In this document: piece after piece, positions 47,752 to 57,033 of the stretch
Numbering within the stretch: position 1 is the stretch's first letter
Layout: the number at the start of each line of letters is the position of its first letter
Assembly (NCBI RefSeq): GCF_004104355.1
Contig: NZ_RJLM01000014.1
Span: 59,158 to 123,157 of the forward strand
Origin: Photobacterium chitinilyticum
GTDB taxonomy: Bacteria > Pseudomonadota > Gammaproteobacteria > Enterobacterales > Vibrionaceae
Reading direction: 5' to 3'
Length of the DNA stretch: 64,000 bases
Notes under the pieces: generated by a model
What the model saw: the letters and a program-made list of their open reading frames with translations, nothing else
Database searches by the model: none
Told to the model about the DNA's origin: nothing
Position numbers and translations under genes: made by a program

Positions 47752-48052
47752 AATCTTGCACCTGTACATACTGAAACACATAAAAAACGATGCCGGATAG
47801 TGAACCTAATTAAGGTGAAATACAAGACTCGACACCAATAAATGCTCGATAAAAACGAGCGTATAGCTCGAATATTCCGAATTAACATATTTGGTAAACA
47901 TCACTCAACATTTCAGTAATCCAATTGCCCAATTCCGTCAAACAAGCCCTCACAACAGCACCGAAACAACACACTTCAACGCCTAATACCAATCTGAATA
48001 AGTAGTTGATAAGATGCAAGGCACTGCAGGTAAACGGAATCACCTACAACAC
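47752..48052. other. Divergent intergenic region focA/tauE-like gene
   Basis: 301 bp. A small inverted repeat GCTCG/CGAGC (47844-47860) lies about 95 bp upstream of focA. No gene and no clear FNR box. Confidence 0.45.
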
Positions 48053-48814
48053 ATGGACATATTGAATACCTTCGGGCTGTTTCTCGGCTCTTTATTTTCC
48101 AATACGCTGGCTTCCCTCTCGGGAGGCGGTGCCGGCCTGATCCAGTTTCCGCTGCTAATCTTTCTGGGCCTGCCGTTTGGCATTGCACTAGCAACCCACA
48201 AAGTGGCTAGCGTAGCCCTCGGGGTAGGCGCGGCTATCAAGCATATTCGGGCTGGAAGCCTGAACTGGACACTGACCCTGTATGTCATAGTGGCAGGTAT
48301 GTTAGGTGTCATTCTGGGAGCAAACGTTATTTTATTTGTTCCGGGAAGAACCGCTGAAGCGCTGCTCGGCTTGCTGATATTGGGACTCGGACTCTATTCG
48401 CTCACCAAGACAGAACTTGGCCAGCTCAATCAGCCTTGTAATCGTCACTGGCAGGGTATGATTGTCGGCGGCGTGGGGCTGGCTCTGATAGGAATATTAA
48501 ACGGCTCGCTCACCGCTGGTACGGGATTGTTCGTGACTTTATTTCTGATCCGCTGGTTCGGCTTTGACTACAAACAAGCAGTTGCCCTTACCTTAGTGAG
48601 TGTCGGTCTATTCTGGAATGGGATTGGGGCAACGACCATGTATTTGGCCGGAGCCGAGATTTACTGGCCCTGGATCCCGGTGCTGTTACTCGGCTCCTTA
48701 CTTGGTGGCTACCTGGGGGCCCACCTCGCAACCCAAAAAAGCAATACCCTGATCAAACGCTGCTTTGAAGTATTAACCTTTGTTATTGGCTTCAAACTAC
48801 TCATTGGGTTTTAG
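48053..48814 (+). CDS. TauE/SafE family membrane permease
   Basis: 253 residues, about eight helices in two repeats, each opening with a glycine-rich half (SNTLASLSGGGAGLIQFPLL and GILNGSLTAGTGLFVTLFLIRWFGFDYKQAVALTL), the pattern of sulfite/organosulfonate exporters. Substrate unknown; family members move sulfite, sulfoacetate or related anions. Start at ATG 48053 rather than 13 codons earlier because the hydrophobic N-terminus follows directly; its ribosome-binding site is weak. Convergent with the SIMPL gene. Confidence 0.88.
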   Translation: MDILNTFGLFLGSLFSNTLASLSGGGAGLIQFPLLIFLGLPFGIALATHKVASVALGVGAAIKHIRAGSLNWTLTLYVIVAGMLGVILGANVILFVPGRTAEALLGLLILGLGLYSLTKTELGQLNQPCNRHWQGMIVGGVGLALIGILNGSLTAGTGLFVTLFLIRWFGFDYKQAVALTLVSVGLFWNGIGATTMYLAGAEIYWPWIPVLLLGSLLGGYLGAHLATQKSNTLIKRCFEVLTFVIGFKLLIGF

Positions 48815-48820
48815 GGGGCA

Positions 48821-49543
48821 TTATTCAGTCAGGTAAAACTCAATACGGGTGACGACTCGTACATCTTTTTCTATTTTGTACCTGTCGCCATACTCTTCGC
48901 CGACATCCGTAATAGAGAAGTTACCCTGCCGAGCAGAGCGAATCCCGCCCACTGCCACTCCCGCGTTTGCAGCAAACTCATTAGCAGCAATGCGCGCATT
49001 CGTTGTCGCCGCCTTAAGCATCTCAGGCTTGATCTCGTTTAGCTTGGTAAAGCGATAGGTCGGCGAATAATTGTTAATATCGTATCCCTTGGCCACCAGC
49101 TTATTCACTTCGCCTCGTACCTTGGCGACATCACGCACTTTTGTTGTTTCAAGGCTAATCGTCCCCTCGAGCTCATGATCCTGATCGACCACCGCCTGGT
49201 TTTCGTCTCGATACTCGTAATATTTATACTCAATCAACCCGATTTCAATTTCATCATCGGTAAAGCCATTGGCGTTAAGAATAGCGATGATCTCTTGCTG
49301 TTGTTGCTCTGCCCGTTGATAGAGCGCCGGAATATCTTGCTTGCGTTTAGAGCGATTGGAGAAGCTCAGCTGCCAATTGGCAATATCTGATTCAACCCGC
49401 TGCTCGGCAAGACCTTTCACCTCGGCAATATTCATCGCAACTTTGGCATTAAACATCGTCTGGCCAATAAAATAGCCGCAACTTCCCAGCCCAAATGCAA
49501 CCAGTACCCCACCAAGTAAAATACTCAGTAAATTATTCTTCAT
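48821..49543 (-). CDS. SIMPL (DUF541) domain periplasmic protein
   Basis: 240 residues. An N-terminal hydrophobic anchor (about 6-27) is followed by a SIMPL domain: VKGLAEQRVESDIANWQLSFSNRS, the central E-E-I-E pattern, and a late AANEFAANAGVAVGGIRSARQGNFSI block. Related proteins are periplasmic oligomers linked to oxidative stress (YggE) or outer-membrane proteins, but no definite activity is known. It is flanked by a convergent permease and, 176 bp upstream, yfcE on the same strand behind its own terminator. Confidence 0.9.
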   Translation of the reverse strand: MKNNLLSILLGGVLVAFGLGSCGYFIGQTMFNAKVAMNIAEVKGLAEQRVESDIANWQLSFSNRSKRKQDIPALYQRAEQQQQEIIAILNANGFTDDEIEIGLIEYKYYEYRDENQAVVDQDHELEGTISLETTKVRDVAKVRGEVNKLVAKGYDINNYSPTYRFTKLNEIKPEMLKAATTNARIAANEFAANAGVAVGGIRSARQGNFSITDVGEEYGDRYKIEKDVRVVTRIEFYLTE

Positions 49544-49665
49544 TCTTAACTCCCAGTTCCCAAAATATACACCTCCAGTGTTACAGGCAGGGAGGAGATG
49601 TTCTAGGTATAGAATGTGAGCTTTGTGTCAGGCTATGCAATTATTTGAGCTACATCAAACAGATA

Positions 49666-49690
49666 TAAAAAAGCGTGCAAATTGCACGCT
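49666..49690 (-). terminator. Rho-independent terminator of yfcE (minus strand)
   Basis: Stem agcgtgcaa/ttgcacgct (49672-49680, 49682-49690) with a T run on the minus strand. Confidence 0.9.
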
Positions 49691-49719
49691 CTATTTAGCA
49701 TCAATGTGCCATCCAGTTG

Positions 49720-50268
49720 TTAAACCAGACTGACAGAACAAATGACGTCGCCATCAAAGCTGATCACTTTCAGTGTATTGTCTTCAAGCAAGCCATAACT
49801 CGCCAGATGATCACCGCGAGGTATCGTAATAGACCCAGGATTAAACGAGTACAACTCACCTTTCTGCTCGGCAACGGGCAGGTGGGTATGACCGGAAACA
49901 ATCACATCACCAGCGCGCAGGCGCGGATGCTTGTCTCCGTTATACAAGTGGCCATGGGTCAGGAACAGGCGACGGCCATTGGCAAGGAGTACCAGGTTAT
50001 AGTCGGCCATCATCGGAAACTCGAGCAGCATCTGATCAACATCACTATCACAGTTACCACGAACAGCAGTAATACAATCAGCATATTGATTTAGTTGCTC
50101 GGCAACCTCAACCGGCGCATATCCTGCAGGCAAGGCATTTCTCGGGCCATGGTTGAGCACATCACCAAGCAGGATCAAATGCTCTGCACCGCTTTGCTCA
50201 AACGCAGCCAGCATAATTTCGGTACTCTTGGCACAACCATGAATATCAGATGCAAAAAACAGTTTCAT
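49720..50268 (-). CDS. yfcE: Phosphodiesterase YfcE
   Basis: 182 residues, calcineurin-like metallophosphoesterase. Metal-binding motifs in order: FASDIHGC (D8, H10), LGDVLNHGPRN, VRGNCD, LTHGHLY and SGHTHLP, all intact. E. coli YfcE hydrolyses phosphodiester model substrates with manganese; its natural substrate is unknown. Monocistronic, ending at the minus-strand terminator; the CBS gene lies 111 bp upstream. Confidence 0.95.
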   Translation of the reverse strand: MKLFFASDIHGCAKSTEIMLAAFEQSGAEHLILLGDVLNHGPRNALPAGYAPVEVAEQLNQYADCITAVRGNCDSDVDQMLLEFPMMADYNLVLLANGRRLFLTHGHLYNGDKHPRLRAGDVIVSGHTHLPVAEQKGELYSFNPGSITIPRGDHLASYGLLEDNTLKVISFDGDVICSVSLV

Positions 50269-50379
50269 AAGATAATTACAAACCAGAACTAACGAGAACA
50301 GAATGCCGAGATACTACACCGAACGATTCAACTTTTCTAATTGCAGTTGGCCACCGGACAATCTACCTCCGACTGTCTG

Positions 50380-50784
50380 CTAGCCATCCCGCAACATACC
50401 GTTTAACACAATATTGTTATAGCTCACCATACCGAGTACTTCCCCGTTTTCGATCACCGGTGCCCGGCTAATACCAAAACGCTCAAACAAACGGGCACAG
50501 TAACGAACGTCCATGGTGGCACTGACTGACAACGCGGGTTTTGTCATGATCTCGTACACATTCGTCCGCTGCGGCGAGCGATCAATCGCCAGTACTTTTT
50601 TGGCAATATCATTCATCAACACAATGCCATATTCATCATCGACATTGCGCTTGTTGACAATAAGTGCTTTTACCTGCCGCTGTTTCGCGATCTCTATTGC
50701 CTCTGCGACAGTGATTAAGCCCTCAACGATAGCGTAGTTATTCATCATCACGTCTCTCACTTTGACCACTTTTTCAGCGCTCAT
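50380..50784 (-). CDS. CBS domain pair protein, last gene of the DUF1538 operon
   Basis: 134 residues made up almost only of two CBS modules (about 8-65 and 78-132; VRDVMMNNYAIVEGLITVAEAIEIAKQR and YEIMTKPALSVSATMDVRYCARLFERFGISRAPVIENGEVLGMVSYN). CBS pairs bind AMP, ADP, ATP, SAM or similar ligands and pass on energy status. Its ATG overlaps the stop of the P-II-like gene (ATGA), so it is translationally coupled. It probably regulates the membrane proteins encoded upstream. Confidence 0.9.
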   Translation of the reverse strand: MSAEKVVKVRDVMMNNYAIVEGLITVAEAIEIAKQRQVKALIVNKRNVDDEYGIVLMNDIAKKVLAIDRSPQRTNVYEIMTKPALSVSATMDVRYCARLFERFGISRAPVIENGEVLGMVSYNNIVLNGMLRDG

Positions 50785-51131
50785 AGCTTGTCCTCCACAA
50801 CCTTAGTCAACGTCTCTACCTGGTGAGCGACTCCAATTGCATCCTCAATATCGAGCTGAACAGCGATACCCTGCCCGGGACCGGAGTCAAACTCACCGAC
50901 TTTCTCTATGGTCTCGAGAATCGATCGCGCCAGATGCTCTTCCACAACGAATAACAACACATCACGCTGTACTTCCAGGCTCAGCCCAAAAAACGTTTTC
51001 TTTTTGTGTAACCCTTCTCCGCGAGCATTGTTGATAACGGTTGCACCGGTAGCCCCGGCCTCACGGGCCGCATCCAGTACCGCATCCGTTTTCGTATCTT
51101 CTACAAAAGCAACTAACAACTTAAATCGCAT
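50781..51131 (-). CDS. P-II-like signalling protein
   Basis: 116 residues. The P-II (ferredoxin-like) fold is suggested by MRFKLLVAFVEDTKTDAVLDAAREAGATGATVI, the T-loop region NNARGEGLHKKKTFFG, the LLFVVEEHLARSILETIEKVG strand-helix and a GPGQGIAVQLDIED end. It lacks the Tyr uridylylation site context of GlnB/GlnK, so it belongs to the wider P-II-like group that pairs with membrane transporters (for example SbtB with SbtA). Its start overlaps the DUF1538 stop (TAATG). Likely a nucleotide-sensing regulator of the DUF1538 pair (inference). Confidence 0.8.
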   Translation of the reverse strand: MRFKLLVAFVEDTKTDAVLDAAREAGATGATVINNARGEGLHKKKTFFGLSLEVQRDVLLFVVEEHLARSILETIEKVGEFDSGPGQGIAVQLDIEDAIGVAHQVETLTKVVEDKL

Positions 51132-51916
51132 TAGTCTAACTCCTTACGGCCTTTCCATACCGACAATTGGGCATAGCCCATTACGGTGATCATCGGAAAC
51201 AAGCTGGCAAATGCTATCAAACCAAATCCATCCAACATCGGGTTGCGACCGGGGACAGTAGATGCCAGCCCCAATCCAAGTGCTGTTACAATCGGTACCG
51301 TCACCGTTGACGTTGTCACCCCTCCCGAATCATAAGCTAGCGGGACGATTGTCTTGGGGGCAAAATAGGTTTGGACAACCACCACGATATAGCCCGCCAG
51401 AATATAATAGTGCAGCGGATCACCGGCAACAATTCGGTAACTGCCAAGTGCGATGCCGAACGAAACCCCCAGAGCAACAGAGATCCGCAACCCGTTAACC
51501 TTAATCGTACCACCCGAAACCTGATTGGCCTTAATGGCCACCGCAATTAGAGATGGCTCTGCCACCGTGGTACTAAACCCTATAGCAGCAGAAAATAAAT
51601 ACACCCAATAATATTCCTCCCATGGAACTTGGGCTGGTATGGCTTCATCACTCTCAAACAAGAAGTCTAACGCGGTAAGCTGGGCAGCCATCGACTCACC
51701 CAAAGGAAAAAGGGCCAGTTCCAGCCCCATCAGAAAAAGTGATAAACCAAGCACCACATAGACAAAACCCAGTACAACCTTGTCCCAGTTTGCAACCGGG
51801 CGCCTAAGCACCGCCAGTTGAAAACCAAATATAATGATCACAATCGGCAGCACATCACGTACTGTCGAGCCCAGAGTATCTAAGAAATGAGATAAAACTG
51901 ATGATAGATCGATCAT
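51131..51916 (-). CDS. DUF1538 membrane protein, second of a tandem pair
   Basis: 261 residues with about seven hydrophobic segments. The C-terminal core [23 protein letters not shown]...[20 protein letters not shown] is nearly the same as that of the upstream gene, and a second shared block is FGFQLAVLRRPVANWDKVVLGFVYVVLGLSLFLMGLELALFPLGES. The two genes are duplicates that would form a heterodimer equal in size to the fused DUF1538 proteins of about 500 aa. The domain has no assigned function; a transporter fold is inferred from the repeated SGGVTTST half-helix-like motif. Confidence 0.88.
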   Translation of the reverse strand: MIDLSSVLSHFLDTLGSTVRDVLPIVIIIFGFQLAVLRRPVANWDKVVLGFVYVVLGLSLFLMGLELALFPLGESMAAQLTALDFLFESDEAIPAQVPWEEYYWVYLFSAAIGFSTTVAEPSLIAVAIKANQVSGGTIKVNGLRISVALGVSFGIALGSYRIVAGDPLHYYILAGYIVVVVQTYFAPKTIVPLAYDSGGVTTSTVTVPIVTALGLGLASTVPGRNPMLDGFGLIAFASLFPMITVMGYAQLSVWKGRKELD

Positions 51917-51927
51917 ACAACCTTCAC

Positions 51928-52662
51928 TTAATGCACCAGCATGCCGTAGCCCATAACAAAAATCATCGGCGTCAAAGAAGCAAAGGCGATCAGACCAAAG
52001 CCGTCAACCATCGGGTTTCGCCCTTTAATTGATGAAGCCAGCCCGACACCGAGAGCGGTTACCAAAGGAACGGTGATCGTTGACGTCGTCACTCCGCCGG
52101 AGTCATAGGCAATACCCACAATGCTCGGGGGCGCAAACCAGGTCATAATCATCACCAGTAAATAACCACTGATAATCATCCAGTGAATAGGCCATCCTTT
52201 CAGAATTCGGATCACCCCCAGCATAATGGCGATCCCGACAGAAAGTGCGACGGTTAAGCGCAATCCGTTGGCATACTGCTCTAGCATTTCTTCATCGGGT
52301 GAGATTAATCCCCCTTCTGCAGCAACCTCAGCGGCCTCAGCCGCTACTGCGGTCAAAGCCGGCTCGGCAATGGTCGTGCCGAACCCCAGACAAAAAGCAA
52401 AGATCAGCAGCCATACAACACTGCCCTTACTGGCAAACGACCGTGCCATTGATTCCCCGATTGGAAACAAGCCCATTTCCAACCCGAAAATAAAAAAAGT
52501 CAGCCCTATGACCACCAGTAACAGGCCAAGTAAAATTGCCCCCCAGTCAGGTAAAGGCTGTTGCAGTACCACCAACTGAAAAAAACTAATGACGATAATG
52601 ATCGGCAGCAAATCACGCAGACTGGACAGCATAGCCTTGAACATTGCCAGTATCGATGTCAT
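51928..52662 (-). CDS. DUF1538 membrane protein, first of a tandem pair
   Basis: 244 residues, about seven hydrophobic segments. Conserved blocks [66 protein letters not shown] and [46 protein letters not shown]. First gene of the four-gene operon DUF1538-DUF1538-P-II-CBS; the second gene starts 11 bp after its stop. A cytosolic Glu-rich insertion ([17 protein letters not shown], near 120-135) is absent from the paralogue and could contact the P-II-like protein. Confidence 0.88.
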   Translation of the reverse strand: MTSILAMFKAMLSSLRDLLPIIIVISFFQLVVLQQPLPDWGAILLGLLLVVIGLTFFIFGLEMGLFPIGESMARSFASKGSVVWLLIFAFCLGFGTTIAEPALTAVAAEAAEVAAEGGLISPDEEMLEQYANGLRLTVALSVGIAIMLGVIRILKGWPIHWMIISGYLLVMIMTWFAPPSIVGIAYDSGGVTTSTITVPLVTALGVGLASSIKGRNPMVDGFGLIAFASLTPMIFVMGYGMLVH

Positions 52663-52958
52663 GTCGCCTCCTGCGCCACTTTCCTTGTTACTATTACATT
52701 AATAGTCATTTACATTTAGAAACATACTTTATTCTGTAAGTCGAGAAGCTAGGCACATTATTGAGTATTACCGATAAAAAACCTTGCAATTACCGTGGGT
52801 ACGAATAGTTGTGTAAACTCAGGTAGCCTTTTATGCCAACAAACCTCAACTATTTGATTGAAGTACTATTCTCCTGATCGTTTATACTATTATTACGTTG
52901 ATGCTTTTCAGCAAGGTCGTGTTTTGCTCTGATTTATCGGTATAGGACAATGGATGGA

Positions 52959-53852
52959 ATGAATATATTAGTTACTGGTGGCACTGGGTTTATCGGGAAA
53001 GCACTCCTTCCGCATTTTAATCATGAACATTTAATCGTACTCAGTCGAAACCCCAGTCGCGCCTACCAGCAGCTAGGACACCATATCAAAGTCATCACCT
53101 GTCTGGATGAACTACCTGACTTTAATAACATTGATATTATTATTAACTTGGCGGGCGAGCCAATCGTCAACAAGCGCTGGAGTGACAAGCAAAAAGAAGT
53201 GATCTGCCAGAGTCGCTGGGAAATCACTCGTAAGCTGGTGGAGAAAATTAAAACCAGTACGAACCCGCCCCACACATTCATCAGTGGTTCGGCCGTCGGC
53301 ATCTACGGGGATCAAAAATCAGCTAGCTTTGATGAAAGCCTGGAAGTAAAAAAAGCCGATTTTGCTCATCTCGTTTGCCGGAAATGGGAAGAGGAAGCAC
53401 TTGCCGCCCAGTCGGAGCGTACTCGTGTCTGCCTGCTCAGAACAGGAATTGTATTGGGCAAGCAAGGTGGTGCGTTGGCACGCATGCTGCCTGCGTATCA
53501 GCTAGGACTCGGCGGACCTATCGGCAATGGTGAGCAATATTTTCCCTGGATCCATATCCAAGATATGGTCAAGGGGATCCTGTTCTTGCTCAAGCACCCC
53601 GAAGCCAGCGGTGCCTATAACTTCACCGCGCCCAATCCGGTTACCAATAAAGAATTTAGCCAGACGCTAGCCCGCGTGCTACACCGCCCTCATATTATTA
53701 AAACTCCGGCATGGCTGATTAAGGTGGGATTGGGAGAATCCTCGACTCTTCTGCTCGACAGCCAGCGTGCACTCCCTTCCCGGCTGCAACAACAAGGATT
53801 CCATTTTAGCTTTCCCAAGCTAGAGCATGCATTGGAAGAGACTCTAGGTTAA
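52959..53852 (+). CDS. yfcH: TIGR01777/YfcH family NAD(P)-dependent epimerase-like protein
   Basis: 297 residues. N-terminal Rossmann GTGFIG motif after MNILVTGG, then INLAGEPIVNKRWSDKQKEVICQSR, LISGSA-type catalytic strand (FISGSAVGIYGD), CLLRTGIVLGKQGGALARMLP, and the C-terminal DUF1731 block RALPSRLQQQGFHFSF. Full-length match to E. coli YfcH. ATG 52959 is chosen to give the family's MNI start; an ATG three codons earlier is possible. Enzyme activity is not established; related proteins affect cell-division or sugar-nucleotide steps. The 296-bp upstream region has no further gene. Confidence 0.93.
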   Translation: MNILVTGGTGFIGKALLPHFNHEHLIVLSRNPSRAYQQLGHHIKVITCLDELPDFNNIDIIINLAGEPIVNKRWSDKQKEVICQSRWEITRKLVEKIKTSTNPPHTFISGSAVGIYGDQKSASFDESLEVKKADFAHLVCRKWEEEALAAQSERTRVCLLRTGIVLGKQGGALARMLPAYQLGLGGPIGNGEQYFPWIHIQDMVKGILFLLKHPEASGAYNFTAPNPVTNKEFSQTLARVLHRPHIIKTPAWLIKVGLGESSTLLLDSQRALPSRLQQQGFHFSFPKLEHALEETLG

Positions 53853-53865
53853 AAAAACGGCGATA

Positions 53866-53904
53866 AAAAAAGGGAGAACCTAGATTATCAACCTTGGCTC
53901 TCCT
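53866..53904 (-). terminator. Terminator of the ybbA-ybbP operon (minus strand)
   Basis: Imperfect stem ggagagccaag/ctaggttctcc read on the minus strand, followed by a run of T (A on + at 53865-53871). Between the convergent yfcH and ybbP. Confidence 0.75.
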
Positions 53905-53911
53905 TCCTTCT

Positions 53912-56362
53912 TTATCCTTTCAACGGCATGAGCAGCCGCTTGATCATCGAGCGGATAATTACCACTACCAGTGCTAGCGATAGAACGGGCAGAACAACCC
54001 AAAGCCACGGGTGTCCTTGCACCGGAAGTTCAAATCCCCATTTCAGCAATGCGGCCACCACAGTTTCAGCCCCAGCTGCCGCCATCACCCCGGCAATCAA
54101 TGCCATGATCCCATACTCACCCCATACCGTGGCGGAGATCCGCTGCCGGCTCGCACCCAGTGTACGATAGAGCTTAATTTCCTGCTCACGCTGCGACAGG
54201 CTGAGTCTTAGCAAGGTCAGTACCAACAGCAAACCGCTACTGACCCCTAACACGGCCAATACGGATAGGGACAAAGAGACCTGTTGCAGTATCGCCTGGA
54301 TCCGGGTTGCCATAGTTCGAAGATCCAATAAGGTTACCGTCGGGTAGTCACGACCAAGCTGGTTAATCAATGTATTTTGGTCAGATTCGATCCTGTAGCT
54401 CACCAGCCAGGTCGCAGGCAGATCAGCCACAACATCCGGCGTAAAGATAAAGTAGAAGTTCGGCCGCATATTACGCCATTCCACTTGGCGGATACTGGTG
54501 ACGATAGTACTAAACGGCTGGCTGCTAACACTAAATGTCAGCTCATCCCCCAGAGTGATCCCTAGCCGTTCGGCAATACCAGATTCCACAGACACACCGG
54601 ACGATGGAGACCACTCCCCCTCAAGAAGGGTATTGTGCACCGGTAACGTGTCACGCCAGGTAAAGTTGAGCTCGCGCCGCAGCGATTCGTCGCGATCCTC
54701 GCCCTTATTCTTTTTCGCCAGTAAATCCTGCTGATTGATTGCCGTCAGGCGCCCTCGGATCACCGGATAACTCTCTGAGCGCACAACCTGATTCCGATCC
54801 AGCTCAGCCAGATAACCCAGCTGCTGCTCGGGGGCAATATTTAATGCGAAAACATTCGGGGCATCGGCAGGCAAGGTCTGCTGCCAGTCTGCCAGCAGAT
54901 CGCTTCGCAATAGCCAGATCACCGCCAGTAGCATCAACGAACTGGTTAATGCTGCCAATTGCGCCCCAGTTGCCAACGGACTGCGGCCGATCCGGCTCAG
55001 TGCCAACTTGATAGCGGCTCCCCACTTTCCCCGTCTAAGCAAAGCGACAACCAGCAACCCCAACAGCGCAAGTATACCCAGCAAGGCTGCCAATCCGGCA
55101 AGGGTCAGCCACATGAATTTATTGCTGCCAAACCAAATCAGGGCAGCCATGACAGGCAAAAGAACCAAGGCATAGCCCTGTTTCTTGGCTGGCCAGTCAG
55201 CCTGCTGCTGGATCACCGATATGGCAGGCGCATCGACTAAACGCAAGAGAGAAATACCGACACCGGGAATCGCCACCAGCAGGGCTACCGTCAAGCTGAC
55301 AAACAAGGGAGTCATACCAATTTCCGGTAACGGTTCGGGCAGTACATCCGACAGGGGGAGCCGCAATAAAAACTCAAGCAGCCAACCTATGGTTAGCCCT
55401 GCCACTGCAGCAATCACAAACAGCAGACTTAACTGCCTGGCCAGCCACTGCCACAACCAGCGTTTACTCGCACCGAGGCTTTTCATCATCGCAACCGACT
55501 CGATCCGGGTCGAGGTGTAATGCCAACATGTCAGGACCAAGGTCGCCGTTGCCATCAGGATCACCAAGATAAGCGTCAGCGACAGGTACTGCCTGGCTCG
55601 CTCAATCAAATCACCGGTTCGTCCCTGTGTTGTTTCACTGATCCAGCGTTGACCGGGCTGTAGTTCAATTGCCTGCTGCAACTGCTCCAGCTTGTCATCC
55701 GGCCCGCTGAAATACGCCCGAAACTGTACCCGGCTCCCCGGCTGCACCGCACCGGTTTGAGCCAAATCGCGATTATGAATCAATACGGCGGGCATCTGGC
55801 TGAATGGGTTGAAAGAAAGCTCAGGCTCCTGAGCAATTTTTCCGGCGACCGTCAGCTCTGCATCACCAATTGCAATTTTATCTCCCCGCTGCACCGCCAG
55901 CAGCGAAAACAGACGCTCGGCCAGCCATAATTCTCCCGGTCGAACCCGGCTCTGCATTTCCGCGCCCTGCAATACCAGCTCACCACGCAGGGGAAAATCG
56001 CTTCCGACAGCTTTCACGCTGACCAACTGCATTTCCTGCTCGCTAAAAGCCATGGTACCGAAGCGAGTTTGCCGGGTGACCGTCAATCCCAGCTCTCTAG
56101 CCTGATCGAGCAAAGACGGCTCCAGCGGGTTGGCCGAACGAAATACCAGATCAGCAGCGATCATTGTCCGCCCCTGATCAACCATGATTTTTTCGACCCG
56201 CACGACCAGCGCTGATAACGCAAAAACACAGGCAATGATCAAGGTTAACGCCACCGCAACCGGCCATAGCTGACCATGCCACAGTTCACGCCAGCTCCAC
56301 TTCAGCAACAATGACGGTTTGCGCGGCTTTGCCACCTGATTAGCCTCACTTATTTCACTCAT
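53912..56362 (-). CDS. ybbP: FtsX-like ABC transporter permease YbbP
   Basis: 816 residues, the normal size for YbbP (about 804 in E. coli). Two FtsX modules, about ten transmembrane helices, and a periplasmic MacB-like domain after TM1 (about 50-250) plus a second between TM8 and TM9. Conserved SVAMMKSLGASKRWLWQWLARQLSLL and EIKLYRTLGASRQRISATVWGEYG coupling helices. With YbbA it forms a mechanotransmission-type or lipid/lipoprotein-export-type complex that works with the thioesterase TesA. It overlaps ybbA by 4 bp (ATGA). Confidence 0.95.
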   Translation of the reverse strand: MSEISEANQVAKPRKPSLLLKWSWRELWHGQLWPVAVALTLIIACVFALSALVVRVEKIMVDQGRTMIAADLVFRSANPLEPSLLDQARELGLTVTRQTRFGTMAFSEQEMQLVSVKAVGSDFPLRGELVLQGAEMQSRVRPGELWLAERLFSLLAVQRGDKIAIGDAELTVAGKIAQEPELSFNPFSQMPAVLIHNRDLAQTGAVQPGSRVQFRAYFSGPDDKLEQLQQAIELQPGQRWISETTQGRTGDLIERARQYLSLTLILVILMATATLVLTCWHYTSTRIESVAMMKSLGASKRWLWQWLARQLSLLFVIAAVAGLTIGWLLEFLLRLPLSDVLPEPLPEIGMTPLFVSLTVALLVAIPGVGISLLRLVDAPAISVIQQQADWPAKKQGYALVLLPVMAALIWFGSNKFMWLTLAGLAALLGILALLGLLVVALLRRGKWGAAIKLALSRIGRSPLATGAQLAALTSSLMLLAVIWLLRSDLLADWQQTLPADAPNVFALNIAPEQQLGYLAELDRNQVVRSESYPVIRGRLTAINQQDLLAKKNKGEDRDESLRRELNFTWRDTLPVHNTLLEGEWSPSSGVSVESGIAERLGITLGDELTFSVSSQPFSTIVTSIRQVEWRNMRPNFYFIFTPDVVADLPATWLVSYRIESDQNTLINQLGRDYPTVTLLDLRTMATRIQAILQQVSLSLSVLAVLGVSSGLLLVLTLLRLSLSQREQEIKLYRTLGASRQRISATVWGEYGIMALIAGVMAAAGAETVVAALLKWGFELPVQGHPWLWVVLPVLSLALVVVIIRSMIKRLLMPLKG

Positions 56363-57033
56363 GCAGCCTCCACACTTCCGCCCTGGATCCGTAGCGTACG
56401 GTCGCAGCGTTGCGCCAGCTGCGGATCATGGGTCACCAATACCAAGGTCGTTCCGTGATCGTGATTGAGGGCAAACAACAAATCAATCACAGTAGCAGCA
56501 GTATGCTGATCGAGGTTACCGGTCGGCTCATCGGCAAACAATACCTGAGGGCGGGTCATAAACGCCCTCGCCAAGGCGACCCGTTGCTGCTCTCCCCCTG
56601 ATAGCTGTGAAGGCAAATGACTTTCCCGCCCTTCCAGCCCGACCTGACATAATAACTGCGCAGCGCGAAGTTCATCACCGTCTTGCCCCTTGATAATGGC
56701 AGGGAGCATCACATTCTCCAGTGCACTAAGCGATGGTATTAACAAAAAACTCTGAAATACGAACCCTATCGCATCACTACGCAGCGCCGCTCTGGCTTCA
56801 TCATCAAGCCGGGACAAGGGTTTGCCGAGAAGTTCTATTTCCCCCGCAGTAGGAATATCCAATCCCGCCAATAGTGTCATCAGTGTGGACTTTCCGGCCC
56901 CGGAGACACCAACTAACGCAATTGCCTCACCCCGCTCGACCTCGAGAGAAACATCCTGCAAAATGGAGAGTGACGATGATGCCGTCGTTACCTGTTTGGA
57001 TACTGATACAGCCTTAATCACGGAAGTTGACAT
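56359..57033 (-). CDS. ybbA: ABC transporter ATP-binding protein YbbA
   Basis: 224 residues. Walker A GVSGAGKST, Q-loop VFQSFLLIP, signature LSGGEQQR, Walker B VLFADEPTGNLD, switch H VTHDP: a LolD/MacB-type ATPase. Its start codon overlaps the divergent tesA start codon (57031-57033 versus 57032-57034), and its AAGGA ribosome-binding site lies inside the tesA coding sequence. Works with YbbP. Confidence 0.97.
   Translation of the reverse strand: MSTSVIKAVSVSKQVTTASSSLSILQDVSLEVERGEAIALVGVSGAGKSTLMTLLAGLDIPTAGEIELLGKPLSRLDDEARAALRSDAIGFVFQSFLLIPSLSALENVMLPAIIKGQDGDELRAAQLLCQVGLEGRESHLPSQLSGGEQQRVALARAFMTRPQVLFADEPTGNLDQHTAATVIDLLFALNHDHGTTLVLVTHDPQLAQRCDRTLRIQGGSVEAA

Noticed and set aside
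53928-55520. Several plus-strand open frames opposite ybbP
   Set aside because: They are antisense to a well-supported permease and have low-complexity Ser/Pro/Arg-rich translations.
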